Positions 46,861-58,670 of a DNA stretch of 64,000 nucleotides are shown one piece after another; the stretch's first letter is position 1; each line of letters begins with the position of its first letter. The translations under genes and the position numbers were made by a program. Source of the stretch: Cryptomeria japonica (Eukaryota; Streptophyta; Pinopsida; Cupressales; Cupressaceae); NCBI RefSeq assembly GCF_030272615.1, contig NC_081410.1, positions 117,063,140-117,127,139 on the forward strand, given 5' to 3'. The notes beneath the pieces were generated by a model. The model was not told the origin of the DNA. It saw nothing but the letters and a program-made list of their open reading frames with translations, and did no database searches.

Positions 46861-49800
46861 GAAAGTTCACTTGCAACCATGAATCTTGACATTACATGTA
46901 ATTTGTCGAAAACAAAATGCATATACAAAAAGTAAGTGTTGAAAGACACTTTTATTCTTTTCCATTTGTGGCCATGAGGGATTGGAAATTGCTGATGGAT
47001 CTCTGCAACTTATCAGGATCTGAACCTGTTGTATTCTTGGCAACGACAACTGTCTTGACAATGACATCAAAGTATCTAACTCCTGCCTCTCTGTGTTTTT
47101 GAAGAGTGGTTTGCATCTTATCAAAGAACACTTGGTAATTCACGAACTTGTGGATCAAAGCTATAGCAAATTGCTCCGATTCCAACTCCTGACGAAGGCT
47201 CGGCACTAAATCAGTAAGAATCAAATTTTCAGCGAGTATCTCTCCATCATGACTTAAGATTTTGCAAGATACTTTGTCAAAACTGGAGATGGTATCTCGC
47301 TCAGCTTCATCACACATTTCAAGGGTAGCTTGCACGTCTTTGATGACCAATGACTTATTTGCCATGAGCTCTTTAAATTTTATGTATCTTTCTCTGTTTG
47401 GAATTACCATATTGTTGCATAGAATTTCCAGTTTGATTTGGTCCATCTAATGCCAGTTCTTCAAATCTTTCTCAATTGAAACGAGACTCTGGTTGAAAGT
47501 TTCCAAGGTCTGATTAAGCTTTACCTTTGCTTATTTTAGATTGCTCAACATGTGCAATGCTTTTTTCACCACTTGAGTACTTTGATTAATCAACTGATCT
47601 ACCCAAGAATCAACTGCTTTAGCCTTTTGAGCATCTTTCTCCAATTGTTTTATAGATTCTTCAGATGTGGAGGAGGTCAAAGGATCAACCTGTTTTGAAG
47701 AATTTGTGATCTTTTGGATCACCGTGATGAGCGGTGAATTCTTCTCTTTGAGCTCATTCTTCTTTGCTAGCAGCTCATCGTAGCTTTGGACCAGTGAAGC
47801 TACTGAATCTTGGGCATCATGCATAATACCAGAATGCCTCTGTTGCCCAAGTTCCACCCTCTTGAGCCTGTAGTTTGACAATTGCATTTCTTCTGGCGGT
47901 TTCTCAATTAGAGGCTCCGCCACTTCTGCATATTTCATTTTATTGCTATTTACCACCACCCGCAAGACTGTTTTCGCCTTCTTACTGACCCTTTGTTTAG
48001 GTTTCTCGAGCTGCTAAAAATAAAATATGTTTGGAGAGACCTCTTGCTTTTTCCTTTTGGGTATAATCGAACTCAACCAAGGGAGTAGTTCTAATGAGTT
48101 CGCATTTGAGTTTGCAACTGTGGTTTGAGAAGAAAGAGGTTCAACTTGTACCACAACTGTCACTCTAGGAGGAGCCTTTGTCTGAACAACAAGTGTTTGT
48201 TTGGATGACAAATCATGACTTGCTTCTGTCATGAACTTATAAAAACTCATGGTAGAAGTATCGACCTCAGGGAAATAAACATTAGACAAAATGGCATATG
48301 AGGGATTCACATCGAAGACATTCTCTTAGCTACTATGAGAGTTCTCAATAGGTACTTCTATGCTATCACAAGCAAATATGCTTGGTTCCATAGAGAAAGA
48401 ATCCACATCCGTATCAATTGGAGACATGGGTACATCAAACAATAATTGGGGAAGGGCTGTATGAGGAGAATCTGAGCCTATGGAAGGAAGTGATTTTGTT
48501 GTATTCTCCTCATGAGTATCATTGTCAGCAACAATAACTTGTATTTGCACTTTTGGCCTTTCCTTTCCTTTTAGTGACACTTCTGGTGGAGGAATAACCA
48601 AAACTTTGCTGACCTTCAATTTGAATCTTGTGCCAGAAGAAGAGGCACCTTTTTTGGATTTGATTCTGACCTTAGAGCTTGCCCAATAGGTCCAATTGAA
48701 TCACCTTCTGCTCCACCTTTAATCTTTATGGTCTTGACATTATTGTTTTTTCAGCCAAGCATTGGTGTTTGCAAGAATGGGCTGAAACTTGTCAAGAATT
48801 GAATCACATTCCTTCTTTGACCACTGAGGAGAAGGAAGAGGGGCTTCAACAACCCTTTGCTCTATGTACTTTGGATCAAGAATTTTTCCATCATCTACCA
48901 TCCCTTTTGGAATCCTAGTCAAATCAACATCTACAATGTGCTCCAGGGTAAGCTTGCTATAGTCCATTCTTCTAATATCTTCTTCAGTGCGAAGATCGGC
49001 CCATATATCTTCGAGGCGATGAACATGAGTGAAGGCCCTCTTGATTTTGTCCTTCATCCCTTGATAATCAAAATCTTTCCTCTCTTTGAACTTCCTCAAC
49101 TTGATTTCTTGGAGTTCGGTCTCCATTGCGTTGGCCCTTGCTGGGGTGTTCAAAGAATACTGTTCGATTTGCAATGGATTGTGTGAGGAAATATTGATAC
49201 CTAACTTGTGATTGGCAAGTTGTATTGCATGAACTGCTATCCACTGTCTTGCCAACTCCATCAAAAGGATCTTGTCAGTGGGATACCGGGGTAACATGTA
49301 TGGTTGTCCTTCAAAACATCCAACTCTCATGTAGGTGAAAGTTGGAAACTGCAAGAATAAACACCCATATTGATTCACTTTCTTCCACGTTGCCTCAGAG
49401 AGCCTTCTATTTTTGAGTGTTTTATCAAAAAGACACATGAATTGACCAAAGAACGCATCTTGCACCCTTCCGTAATAAACCCTGTTGGGCCTTAGAGTCA
49501 ATTGCTCATAGTACTTCCATATTGGCACCAATGACCTACCACCCTTAGTAGAAAGACTAGGAAATTGTTTGAGTGACGCTGCGATATACACCAAGTATGA
49601 ATTCATATAGAAAGTGAAAGTAGTGGGAACTTGTGACAACTGCTCACACAGGTTGTCGCTGATGACTTCTCCCCAAAATGTGAGATCGCCCCTTCCTCAC
49701 GATAACAATACACTTGTACATCCAAATTTCAAACATGTTAAGAGTGTTTCAATCCCATTATTCTGCTGAGAAGAGTGATCATGTCACCAACTTCTTCAAT

Positions 49801-50272
49801 GAAGTCGCAACGATACAACTTAGGCCATCTTGAAAAGCAAGTCCTGGGAGTATTAAGCCACTTGGCATTGATGTGCTTGATGCAGTCAGATCTTCTTTGA
49901 TTATAATGATCCAGAGTACTCTTCATAGTGATATCTACATACACAGGAGTTGCGGGGACTTTGAAGATCTTATGAATGGTTTCTGCATCTAACCTGATAA
50001 TGACTTTCCAATCATCATCTCTGATTGTTCTAGTCTCCTTATCAAAATGAGAGGCACATGCAAGCACAAACTTGGGCTCTAGGGCAGCCACTGGGAAAGA
50101 AGAGACCAAATGAATATGGTTATTCAAGAGCAACTGCATCCCATGTGTTGGTGAGCCCTTTGTTCTTTCCAAGAACTTAGACATGTCCACGTGCTCGATC
50201 TCTGTCTCAGATCTCATCAATGAGAGAGACTACTTGAGTGGGAGCAATCTCATTTTGATATTTGTCATACTT

Positions 50273-51240
50273 TGTGATGTCCCTGATATAATTAATAATA
50301 ATAAATTTAATTACTTTATTGTAAGGCCCCAAATTTAATAACAAATCTTTCAAACCCTTTTAATTTAATTAGATTAGGCAATTCTTAGTTGGTCGTGTCG
50401 GCCTGTTTGTAACCCTTCAGGAAGTTTCCCGGAGCCCATATATATGGCCGAGTTGGTCTTTGTCATAGGTATGCGAATTTGGTATTTTTCTTTGTATGTG
50501 CAAATTCCAGTTGGAGTTCAGCTTGTCTGTCATTTTGGAGGTGAGAGATCCTCCCTACTTGGCATTCGCAGTTTCGGTGGGAGTTCTCCTCACCCTATTT
50601 TGCTTCTGTTTCGAGTCTGTGTAATTTGTTGTGCGATCATTATCAATATAATTTCCTATGCATGTATGAATTTTCATCATCTACACCTAAGTCTCTTGTG
50701 CCTGGAATAATAATAATTCATTCCACTACTCTATATAACTTCGAACTGATTAAGTGTCTGAAGGGCTCGAGGGCCGAACTTGGCGAGCATTCACCCACCG
50801 TGCGACCAACTACCATACACCCCATCCAACTCCAAACGTGTGACCCACTACCATACACCCCATCCAAGTCCAATTGTACGACCCACTACTGTACAACCCC
50901 ATCCAACACCCACCGTACGACCCAGTACCGTACACCCCCATCCAACACCCACCGTACAACCCAATACCGTACACTCCCATCCAACACCCACAGTATGGCC
51001 CACTACCGTACACCTTGTCCAACACCCACGACCAAACATACTACCGTACATCAAACACTCATTGTACGATCAAGACATTGTTCCACGCTCCGAATAGAGA
51101 GAGAATATTGTACGAACGTCACAGAAGAGAGGGATTACCGTATGGACATCATAGGGAAGCATACCGTACAACCATCACGTACAACCATCACGTACATGGA
51201 GTAGTGTTTTAAAAGACCGTACGACGTACGAAATCTTACA
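50273..51240 (+). repeat. Chromovirus 5' LTR
   Basis: Starts TGTGATGTCCC, ends AAATCTTACA, 968 bp. The TATATATGG box at 50439-50447 lies before a GC-richer stretch and is a candidate TATA box. The second half contains the minisatellite at about 50800-51070. Confidence 0.92.
50800..51070 (+). repeat. Minisatellite in the 5' LTR (about 36-bp unit)
   Basis: About seven units of CGTACGACCCACTACCGTAC plus ACCCCATCCAACACCCAC occur in head-to-tail order, later followed by single ACCGTAC motifs down to 51220. Open frames rich in Tyr, Thr, His and Pro in this part come from the repeat and are not genes. Confidence 0.9.
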
Positions 51241-51241
51241 G

Positions 51242-51253
51242 TGGTATCAGAGC
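51242..51253 (+). other. Primer-binding site of the chromovirus
   Basis: TGGTATCAGAGC, tRNA-Met type, one base behind the LTR end. Confidence 0.92.
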
Positions 51254-51283
51254 TTGTGATCTTGCTAGCTTGTCGTGTAGTGG

Positions 51284-52640
51284 ATGCAAGTGTACACTAG
51301 AAGGAGCTACTGTTCGACCGACCGAATGGGGGAACAAAAGGATCTTGCAAGAGAAGTCATGGCACTATTAAGGGAGCTAACCAGAAGCCAAGCTCAGCTC
51401 AACGACACCATAACCAGAGGGGAGCAACTCCAACAAATCATGGAGGAAACCTTACGACAATTGGCCTTGGGAAAAACAAATGGAGAACATAATAGGCATG
51501 GCGATGATTCGGTCACTGGAAGGTCAAATGTCCAACGCTCACATTCACGGCCGCTGATGCCGACTTTTCCTTAAAAATCTGAAACCCCACGCGGAGAGAA
51601 TGAACCCACCTTTCAGGAGATGCAAGCACAGTTGAACCAAGATTGGAGGGATGCAAATCTCAAGGGGGACACATCCTTCAAGGATTATGCTGAGCTCCAG
51701 ATGAAATACTCGAGCGGCAAAAGTTGGGGCTATTATGGATACTATAACAATGACATCAAGCGGAAGGTCGGCAAGATCAATCTGTCATCCTTTGATGGGA
51801 CCGGAGCAACCTCGGCACAAGCTTGGATTCAAAAAGCAGATACCTACTTCCAACTCAACCCCATGCCTGAAGATGAAGCTATCAAGTTTGCGACACTTCA
51901 CCTGGAAGGAGTCGCGCACAAATGGTGGCATCATGGAATGGTCACTCTTGGCCATGACCAGATAACTTCCTATGCTGACTTCACGGAGAAGCTCATAGAT
52001 CGGTTTGACGGGAAGGATCCAGACCTCAATTTGAAGGAGTTGGTGCGATTAAAACAGTCGGGACCGGTGGATTGTTACATCACAGAGTTCCAGAGACTAT
52101 TCGTGTTGGTAACAGACATCTTAGAGTGGTGATTGGTGGTCTTGTTCATGGACGGATTGATGGAACCTCTGAAAGGTTGGGTAAAAAGGTTCAACCCCAG
52201 CACGCTCACCGAAGCAATCAAAAAGGCTCATAACATGGCAACATCTTCCTCTTCCAGAAAATTTTGCACATACCAAACCACCTTTCGTTCCGAAGGAGAA
52301 GGATAACAAACCCTTTCCGAAGAGGTCATTTCTTGATGAAGCCACAAAACAAGAACTTAGAAGGAAGAAGCTTTGTTTCACCTGTAAGGAGCCATGGGAA
52401 CTAGGACATCGATGTTTGGGCAAAGGAAAGATTCACTATATTGAAGTAATGTCCAATGGAGAAGAGGAGCCTGAGGAAAGTGAACCACCAAGGGAAGAAT
52501 CTGTTGAGGAAACCAGCCTGGCGAAGAGAATCTCCACATTGGTACGGAGGGGAGGGGTCATTGCCACACTGGCGGGTACCCCAAGGTGCAGTGTATTTGG
52601 GGTACGTGGTACACTCCAAGGGCAATGAGTCTTGGTTATG
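51284..52640 (+). pseudogene. Chromovirus gag
   Basis: Starts near MGEQKDLAREVMALLREL (Met at 51326) with a helical N-terminus. A stop at 51572 interrupts it. The capsid part runs from 51620: LSSFDGTGATSAQAWIQKAD (51782), FATLHLEGVAHKWW (51888), then DLNLKELVRLKQSGPVDCYI, and ends at a TGA at 52130. After a frameshift the zinc knuckle is readable near 52375-52420 as CFTCKEPWELGHRC with GKGKIHYIEV behind it, a form common in chromoviruses. Capsid and nucleocapsid function are inferred from the family. The start may instead be the upstream ATG at 51284. Confidence 0.85.
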
Positions 52641-55600
52641 CTCGATAGTGGGGCCTCGCTCAACTTCATAAACTCATCAATTGTCACCCTAAAGGGTTTG
52701 TGTACAAAGGAGCATGAAGGGTTCGATGTCAAGGTGGCAAAAGGCAATCTCCTATCATGCACTCACTTGGTTCCGCAACTGAGCATCACCATGGGCAATT
52801 ACACGGTGATCAACGATTTCTTCGTAGTAGATCTGGATGACACGGATGTCATATTGGGCATTCAATGGAAGGACACCCTCGACCAGTACACACAGAGCTT
52901 CAAAAGGATGGAATTCTCATTCGAGGTGGATGGCAGGAAAGTGGTTCTCAGAGGAATGTCGAATGGTGGCCTGAGGGAGATTTCCGCCAAACGGATGGAA
53001 GCCATCTTTCAACATGATGAAGTAGTCTGGGCAGCACATTGCTTGATCTCGACAAAACCTGTGAAAGAGCATCCGGCTTACTACTAGGATGAGGAACTTC
53101 AGTCGGTTCTGGATAAGCATAGTTTAGTCTTCGCTGACATTCCACCTGGTATATCTCCACATCGAGGGTTCGAGCACACCATTGAGTTGGAGGAAGGAGA
53201 AAAACCCGTTATCACCACATCCTACCGCCACCAGAAAGAGTTCAAATAAGAGATAGAAAATGATCTAGGAACTCCTCGATAAAGGATGGATTCGGCCTAG
53301 CTCTAGCTCCTGTGCGTCCTCGATGGTACTGGTGAAGAAGGACGAAACTCTCAGAATGTGTGTTGATTACTGTGCACTGAACAAGAAGACTATCAAGAAT
53401 AGATACCCCATTCCCAGGATTGATGAGCTGCTGGACAAACTACATGGCACAATCTATTTCTCAAAAATTGCTCTCTGCTCCGGGTACCATTAGATCTGTA
53501 TGAGGGAGCAAGATGTGGAAAAGACAACTTTTCGTTGCCATTACGGGCAATATGAGTTCTTGGTCATGCCGTTTGGATTAACCAATGCTCCGACCACTTT
53601 CCAAGCCTGCATGAACCACATCTTCAACAAGCAACTACGTAAGTTCCTACTGGTATTCTTCGATGACATACTCATCTACAACAAGACTTGGGAGGAACAT
53701 CTAGGACATTTGGATGAAGTATTGGGGATTATGAAATCGCAATCATTGTATGCCAAAAGGTCCAAATGTGAATTTGGAATGACCGAGGTCCTGTACTTGG
53801 GTCATGTCATCAGCGCCTAGGGGGTACAAGTTCACCAGGAGAAGATTCAGGCAATTTTGGATTGGCCTCCACCCAAGACTCTCTCGGAGTTGCATGGATT
53901 TTTTGGATTGTGCAGTTATTATAGGAGGTTTGTGAAAGGATTTTCACAACTTGGTGCACCATTGACAAATCTGACAAAGAAAGGATCCTTCCATTGGAAT
54001 GTGTAGGTGCAATAGACCTTTGACAAATTAAAAGAAGTTATGAGTACGTGTCTGGTTTTGGCACTACTAGACTTCACTCACCCTTTCATCTAGGAGTGCG
54101 ATGCCTTGGGAGAAGGCATTGGAGCGGTGTTGATGCAAGACCATCACCCCATTGCGTTCGAGAGTCGGAAGCTCTCGGGAGTTGAGTGGTTGTACTCCAT
54201 CTACGGCAAGGAGATGTTCGCCATCATGCATGCACTGGCGAAGTTTCGACAGTACTTCGTCGGGGCAAAGTTTGTTGTGCGGATAAACGACAACAGCTTG
54301 TGACGTTTCTTGGAGGAGAGGGATCTGAATGAACGACAACAAAAGTGGGTGAGCAAAGTCCAAACATTTGATTTCGACATTGAATATGTGAAGAGGACGA
54401 ATAATGTGGTAGCTGATGCCCTGTCAAAAAGGCTTGCCATATGTTCTTTATCCCAAATTTTGGCGGATTGGAAGGAACACCTGTTGGTTGAATACTCCAA
54501 GAATACTTTTGCCTGGGAACTGATGGATGGTCAAGTGCAGAATGATTGATACAAGGTGGTTGACGACATCATTTACTACAAGGACAAAATTTATCTGGTA
54601 CCCGAGTCCAAGATGAAGGAAAAGATTCTGAAGGAAATGCATGACTCTCCCTTGGCTGGACACTCGCGATACTTGAAAACCTACAGACAGATCTGAGAAA
54701 GGTTTTCCTGGAAGGGGCTTAAGAACCACGTCTTACAGTATGTGCGGGAATGCTCCACCTGTCAGCAGAACAAATCTGAGCACACCCTACCGGCCAAATT
54801 GCTGCAACCACTGCCAATTCCCGACCAGAAATGGGATAGCATCTTGATGGATTTCATTATTGGGCTCCCCAGAGTGCAAGGAAAGGATTGCATTTTCGTC
54901 GTAGTTGACCGCTTGACCAAGTATGCACATTTTTTTGCCATCCCCACACGATACCAAGCAGTTCAAGTGGCCGAGTTCTTCTGTGAGGTATTCCGCTTAC
55001 ATGGTCTACCGTGAAACATAGTCAATGACAAGGATAGCCGTAAACTGAGTACCTTCTGGATGGAGTTATTTCGGTTGGCAGGAACCGAGTTGTCGCCCAA
55101 CACGAGCTACCATCTGTAGACAGACGGACAGACCGAGATTGTGAACAAATGGCTGGAGGGTTATCTTAGGAACTACATCTCAGCTCAATAGAAGGCTTGG
55201 GTTCGCTGGTTACATTTGGGTGAACACTGTTACAACACCACCTATCATATGTTGATAGGCATGCCACCCTTCAAAGCTCTGTACGGTTATGAACCTTCTT
55301 CATTTGTTGACCTGGCATTGGGAGACAGTCTTGCACTGAGGGCCAAAGATTGGCTTCAGGAGAATTTAGACATCTTGACATCTCTCAAAGATAACCTGTA
55401 GAGGGCTCAGAACCAGCAAAAGATGTATGTTGATCGACATCGGGTTGAGCGAAATTTTGAGGTTGGCGGTCTGGTATACCTCCGACTTCAACTGTAGAGA
55501 CAATCCTCCTTGAAGACAAATGATAAGGAGAAGCTGAAGCCGCGTTTCTATGGACCTTATAGGGTGGTTGAGAGGGTGGGTGAAGTTGCCTACGAGTTGG

Positions 55601-55929
55601 AGCTTCCTGAGGGGAGTCGGATTCACAATGTTTTTCACGTGTCATGTCTCAAGAAGGCCATTGGGCAGTGCTTCACAGTGTCCAAGGATCTGCCACCCAT
55701 CGACGAAGAACGAAAACTAATTCTGGAGCCGACGAAGATCATCGATGTCAGAGAAAAGAGGTTGAGATCACTCATAGTCAAGGAGTTCCTTGTGCGCTGG
55801 AAGAATCTACCCATCAAGGATGCCACCTGGGAAGGCGAGCAAATTCTGGAACCTCCAAGCTTGCAATTGCTTGAGGGCAAGCAATTTTTTGCTCGAGAGG
55901 ACTATAATGTCCCCGATATAATTAAATAA
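52632..55929 (+). pseudogene. Chromovirus pol: protease, RT, RNase H, integrase, chromodomain
   Basis: Protease: VMLDSGASLNFINSS at 52638, active-site DSG kept. RT: MVLVKKDETLRMCVDY (53321), NRYPIPRIDELLDKL, LVMPFGLTNAPTTFQ (53562) and FFDDILIY at 53656-53679 with both catalytic Asp. RNase H: ECDALGEGIGAVL (54100) and SKVQTFDFDIEYVKRTNNVV with ADALSKR. Integrase: HDSPLAGHSRYL, CSTCQQNK zinc motif, MDFIIGLP, VNDKDSRKLS and TDGQTEIVNKWLEGYL, so the D, D, E positions are visible. The C-terminal chromodomain (about 55735-55835) contains IIDVREKRLRSLIVKEFLVR and WKNLPIKDATWE, which in this group may guide integration to chromatin marks. The frame overlaps the 3' LTR start by 27 bp. About fifteen stops, many readable as CAG to TAG. 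Confidence 0.93.
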
Positions 55930-56862
55930 TAATAAATTTAATTACTTTATTGTAAGGCCCCAAATTTAATAACAAATCTTTCGGGCCCTTTTATTTAATT
56001 AGATTAGGCAAGTCTTAGTTGGTCGCGTCGACCCGTTTGTAACCCTTCGGGAAGTTTCTCGGAGCCCATATATATGGCCGAGTTAGTCTTTGTCATAGGT
56101 ATGCGAATTTGGTATTTTTCTTTGTATGTGCGAATTCCAGTTGGAGTTAAACTTGTCTGTCATTTCGAAGGTGAGAGAACCTCCCTACTTGGCATCTGCA
56201 GTTTCGGTGGGAGTTTTCCTCACCCTATTTTGCTTCTGTTCCGAGTCTGTGTAATTTGTTGTGCGATCATTATCAATATAATTTCTTGTGCATGTGCGAA
56301 TATTCATCATCTACACCTAAGTCTCTTGTGCTTGGAATAATAATAATTCATTCCACTACTCTATACAACTTCGAATTGATTAAGTGTCTGAAGGGCTCGA
56401 GGGTGGAACTTGGCGAGCATTCACCCACCGTGCGACCCACTACCACACACCCCATCCAACTCCAAATGTGTGACCCACTACCGTACACCCCATCCAACAC
56501 CAACTGTACAGCCCACTACCGTACACCCCCATCAAACACCCACCATACGACCCACTACCGTACACCCCCATCCAACACCCATCGTATGGCCCAATACTGT
56601 ACACCCTATCCAGCACCCATCGCACGACCCACTACCGTACATCCTGTCCAACACCCACAATACGGTCAAGCATACTACCGTACATCAAACACTCATTGTA
56701 CAACCAAGACATTGTTCCACGCATTGAAGATAGAGAATATTGTACGGACGTCATAGAAGAGATGGATTACCGTACAGACATCATAGGGAAGCATACCGTA
56801 CAACCATCAGGTACATGGAGTAGTAGTGTTTTAAAAGAACGTACGACGTACAGAATCTTACA
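55903..56862 (+). repeat. Chromovirus 3' LTR
   Basis: Aligns with the 5' LTR over its length. The first bases read TATAATGTCC where the 5' LTR has TGTGATGTCC, so the terminal TG is mutated. Ends GAATCTTACA before the TSD. No strong polypurine tract precedes it; GAGAGGAC is the only purine-rich candidate. Confidence 0.92.
56430..56705 (+). repeat. Minisatellite in the 3' LTR (about 36-bp unit)
   Basis: Counterpart of 50800-51070 with the same unit and about the same number of copies; single units differ by substitutions and by small changes of length. Confidence 0.9.
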
Positions 56863-57156
56863 TACTTATATTTCATTTTCTTGTTTGGAGGAGATGTCAG
56901 CTCGTCTGTCATCGAATAGGAATCTGCAATACTGTGATGAAAACTTTAGAGGGTAAGAACATCTTCAACAACCATTGGGGATTCCATAATCCTCAAACCT
57001 TTGAAAACCAATGCTTACATCAAGATTTGGGTGGGTTTTTATCACTAAACAACTTGGACTAACTCAAAGATGCTTTGCGGATAAGCGTGGACAGCGATGG
57101 GGAGGAAATTGGATCTTAGGAAGTTGACTGCAAGTGAAAGAACTTTCACAACTCGC

Positions 57157-58162
57157 ACTTGTAAAAGACCCGATTGCAAGTATGAGTGTTTTACTTGAGA
57201 AGTGAATGAGAATGAGGGCTTGCAATCGAGTCTTGGGGACCCGATTGTATATGCAAGTTAACTTTTGGAAACGCTTTGAAAATGGATAAGCATGGTTGCG
57301 AATGGAATGAATGGCCAAGTTGAGATGCAATGATAATTTTTACACTTGCAGTCAGGTCTAGAAGATCCGATTGCAAGTTTACAAAAAGGGTAGAATGATA
57401 TAATTCATACTTGTAGTTAGGTCTTGAAGACCCGACTGCAAGTGAATCTATTTGCCTTGAAAACATTAAGACTTGCAACGATACCTCAAAATGGCGGAAA
57501 AACTTGCAATCGGCCAAAGGCAAAGTGGAATAGAAAAAACAACACACAAATGCTTTGAATGAGGTTCAATTAAAGCTTGCTAATGATGGCGCTATAAAAA
57601 GCTTGCAATTGGATGTTCAAAACTCCGCAACCAAGGGAAAACATAAAAAAATGTAGATGCAAACATTCATATAAAAACCTCAGCAAGAGAAAGACATAAG
57701 ACTCAACCGAATTTGAAATAAGGAAGCTTACCTTGAAGCCAATACCATTGAAGAAACTAAAAGAATCCTTATGCGAACCCACCACAGCTCCAAGATGAAA
57801 GGATTCGAAATGATTCAAAAATCTCAATAGGAAGATTTAAAAAGATGCTAGGAAGAGACTCCTATTCCAAAACAACAACGCCTTGAATGCTCCCCAAGGA
57901 AAGTGCTGAAAAATTTAGACGTGGTGAAAAGAGAAGGGGAAAGTTAGGTTTCGCCAAACCTGATACAAGTAAAAAGAACTCCAACTAATTTGAAAAGTCA
58001 CTCGTATTCGGGTTTTTAAAACCCGACTACAAGTAAATTACAAAATAAGAAGGAAAAGACTTTATGTGTAATCGGGTCTTGAGGACTCGATTGCACATAC
58101 AACAACTCTTTTAAAACAAACAAGACCCTATTACACATGTAATCTGGTCCTATGGATTTGAT
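57157..58162. repeat. Cluster of 35-bp palindromes
   Basis: Copies of a hairpin-forming unit: arm ACTTGCAATCGGGTCT, 3-nt loop (mostly TGA), arm AGACCCGATTGCAAGT. Readable copies: 57344-57378, 57409-57443, 58000-58034, 58064-58098, and a copy split by the solo LTR (58135-58162 plus 59595-59601). Variants are at 57218-57258 (41 bp) and 57157-57181 (25 bp, shortened arm), half units at 57480-57610. Neighbouring copies start 61-71 bp apart. The arms differ between copies, and differences are often matched by pairing or G-T changes on the other arm. Not coding. It lies before the start of the LARD-like ORF. Confidence 0.85.
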
Positions 58163-58520
58163 TGATGAATACTAAAGCGGGGGGGGGGGTGAATTAGTAT
58201 ACCAAAAAATATTGTACTCAATCTCTTAAATAGTTTAACAGGTAATCGGTGCAACAGATTCACTAATAAACCGGTTAAGATAAATGCAAACCAAATAGCA
58301 AACAAAGCATTTACCCACAAAAGCACAATCACCATAACACAAGATATTTGAAGTGGAAACCCAAATGGGAAAAACCATGGTGAGCAGAAACTCACAAGTA
58401 ACTATTTGCAGAATAAAAACCAGACCGGTTAAGGTCATACAATGTTCTTCACCAGAACAGATCCTGTTAGGAATTTAGATCTCTTTTAGGAGATAAGTCT
58501 TGTTAAAGACTACCTTGTTA

Positions 58521-58670
58521 AAGGATTTCAGTAAGTCCTGTTAAAGACTACCTTGTAAAAGGATTTCAGATCCACAGTTGTGAACCACCTTGTTAAAGGA
58601 TTTCAGTAAGTCTTGTTAAAGACTACCTTGTAAAAGGATTTCAGATCCACAGTTGTGAACCACCTTGTTA
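58521..58670. repeat. Tandem duplication, 75-bp unit
   Basis: 58521-58595 and 58596-58670 are nearly identical (AAGGATTTCAGTAAGTC to ACCACCTTGTTA), with one base different near the start. Within each unit the sequence ACCTTGTTAAAGGATTT is repeated again. Confidence 0.92.

Larger units (their letters stand above)
50273..56862 (+). mobile_element. Chromovirus (Ty3/Gypsy with chromodomain), complete but decayed
   Basis: Full-length layout: 5' LTR 50273-51240, PBS 51242-51253, gag, protease, RT, RNase H, integrase with C-terminal chromodomain, 3' LTR 55903-56862. The 5-bp target duplication TACTT is perfect (50268-50272, 56863-56867). The target is the start region of the LARD-like ORF; removing the insert restores its reading. 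The LTRs differ at about 15 of the first 210 positions by eye. The coding region has roughly twenty in-frame stops but few large deletions, so it decayed mainly by point mutation. Chromodomain and zinc-knuckle type place it among plant chromoviruses; the clade is not settled. Confidence 0.93.
45935..56912 (-). mobile_element. LARD-like LTR element without pol, interrupted by a chromovirus
   Basis: Minus-strand element with a 3' LTR at about 45935-46860 and one long ORF that starts at 56912, is interrupted by the chromovirus at 50273-56862, and ends at 46952. No RT, RNase H, integrase or protease motif is seen. The 5' LTR is not found to the right, so the 5' limit is open; the palindrome cluster at 57157-59601 may be its leader. 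A plus-strand relative lies at 17925-22851. The size and lack of pol correspond to the large retrotransposon derivatives (LARDs) of plants, except that it carries an ORF. It would depend on the enzymes of another element. Confidence 0.65.
46952..56912 (-). pseudogene. Long ORF of the LARD-like element, about 1,100 codons, broken
   Basis: ATG at 56912-56910 (MTDELTSPPNKKM). The frame runs into the chromovirus junction at 56863-56867 and goes on at 50272 as YDKYQNEIAPTQVV. After a frameshift follow RDDDWKVIIRLDAETIHKIF (about 50020), FWGEVISDNLCEQL (near 49650), SYLVYIAASLKQFP, QFPTFTYMRVGCFEG (near 49320), YPTDKILLMELARQ and a long charged helical part. Then come a Ser/Pro/Val-rich linker (48014-48619) and coiled-coil-like C-terminal blocks (47531-47965, 46952-47446). 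At least four breaks occur. I recognise the ISDNL/YLVY/FPxFTYxRxGxFEG pattern as a type of ORF found again and again in plant repeats, but I know no assigned function or named domain. Confidence 0.65.

Noticed and set aside
50626-51212. Open frames up to 192 codons rich in Thr, His, Tyr and Pro, and Gly/Trp/Cys-rich frames on the other strand
   Set aside because: They lie in the LTR minisatellite; all phases stay open because the unit has no stops. The same happens at 56256-56756.
57157-58162. CRISPR-like array because of spaced short repeats
   Set aside because: The repeats are palindromes that vary in sequence, the spacers are irregular, and this is nuclear plant DNA.
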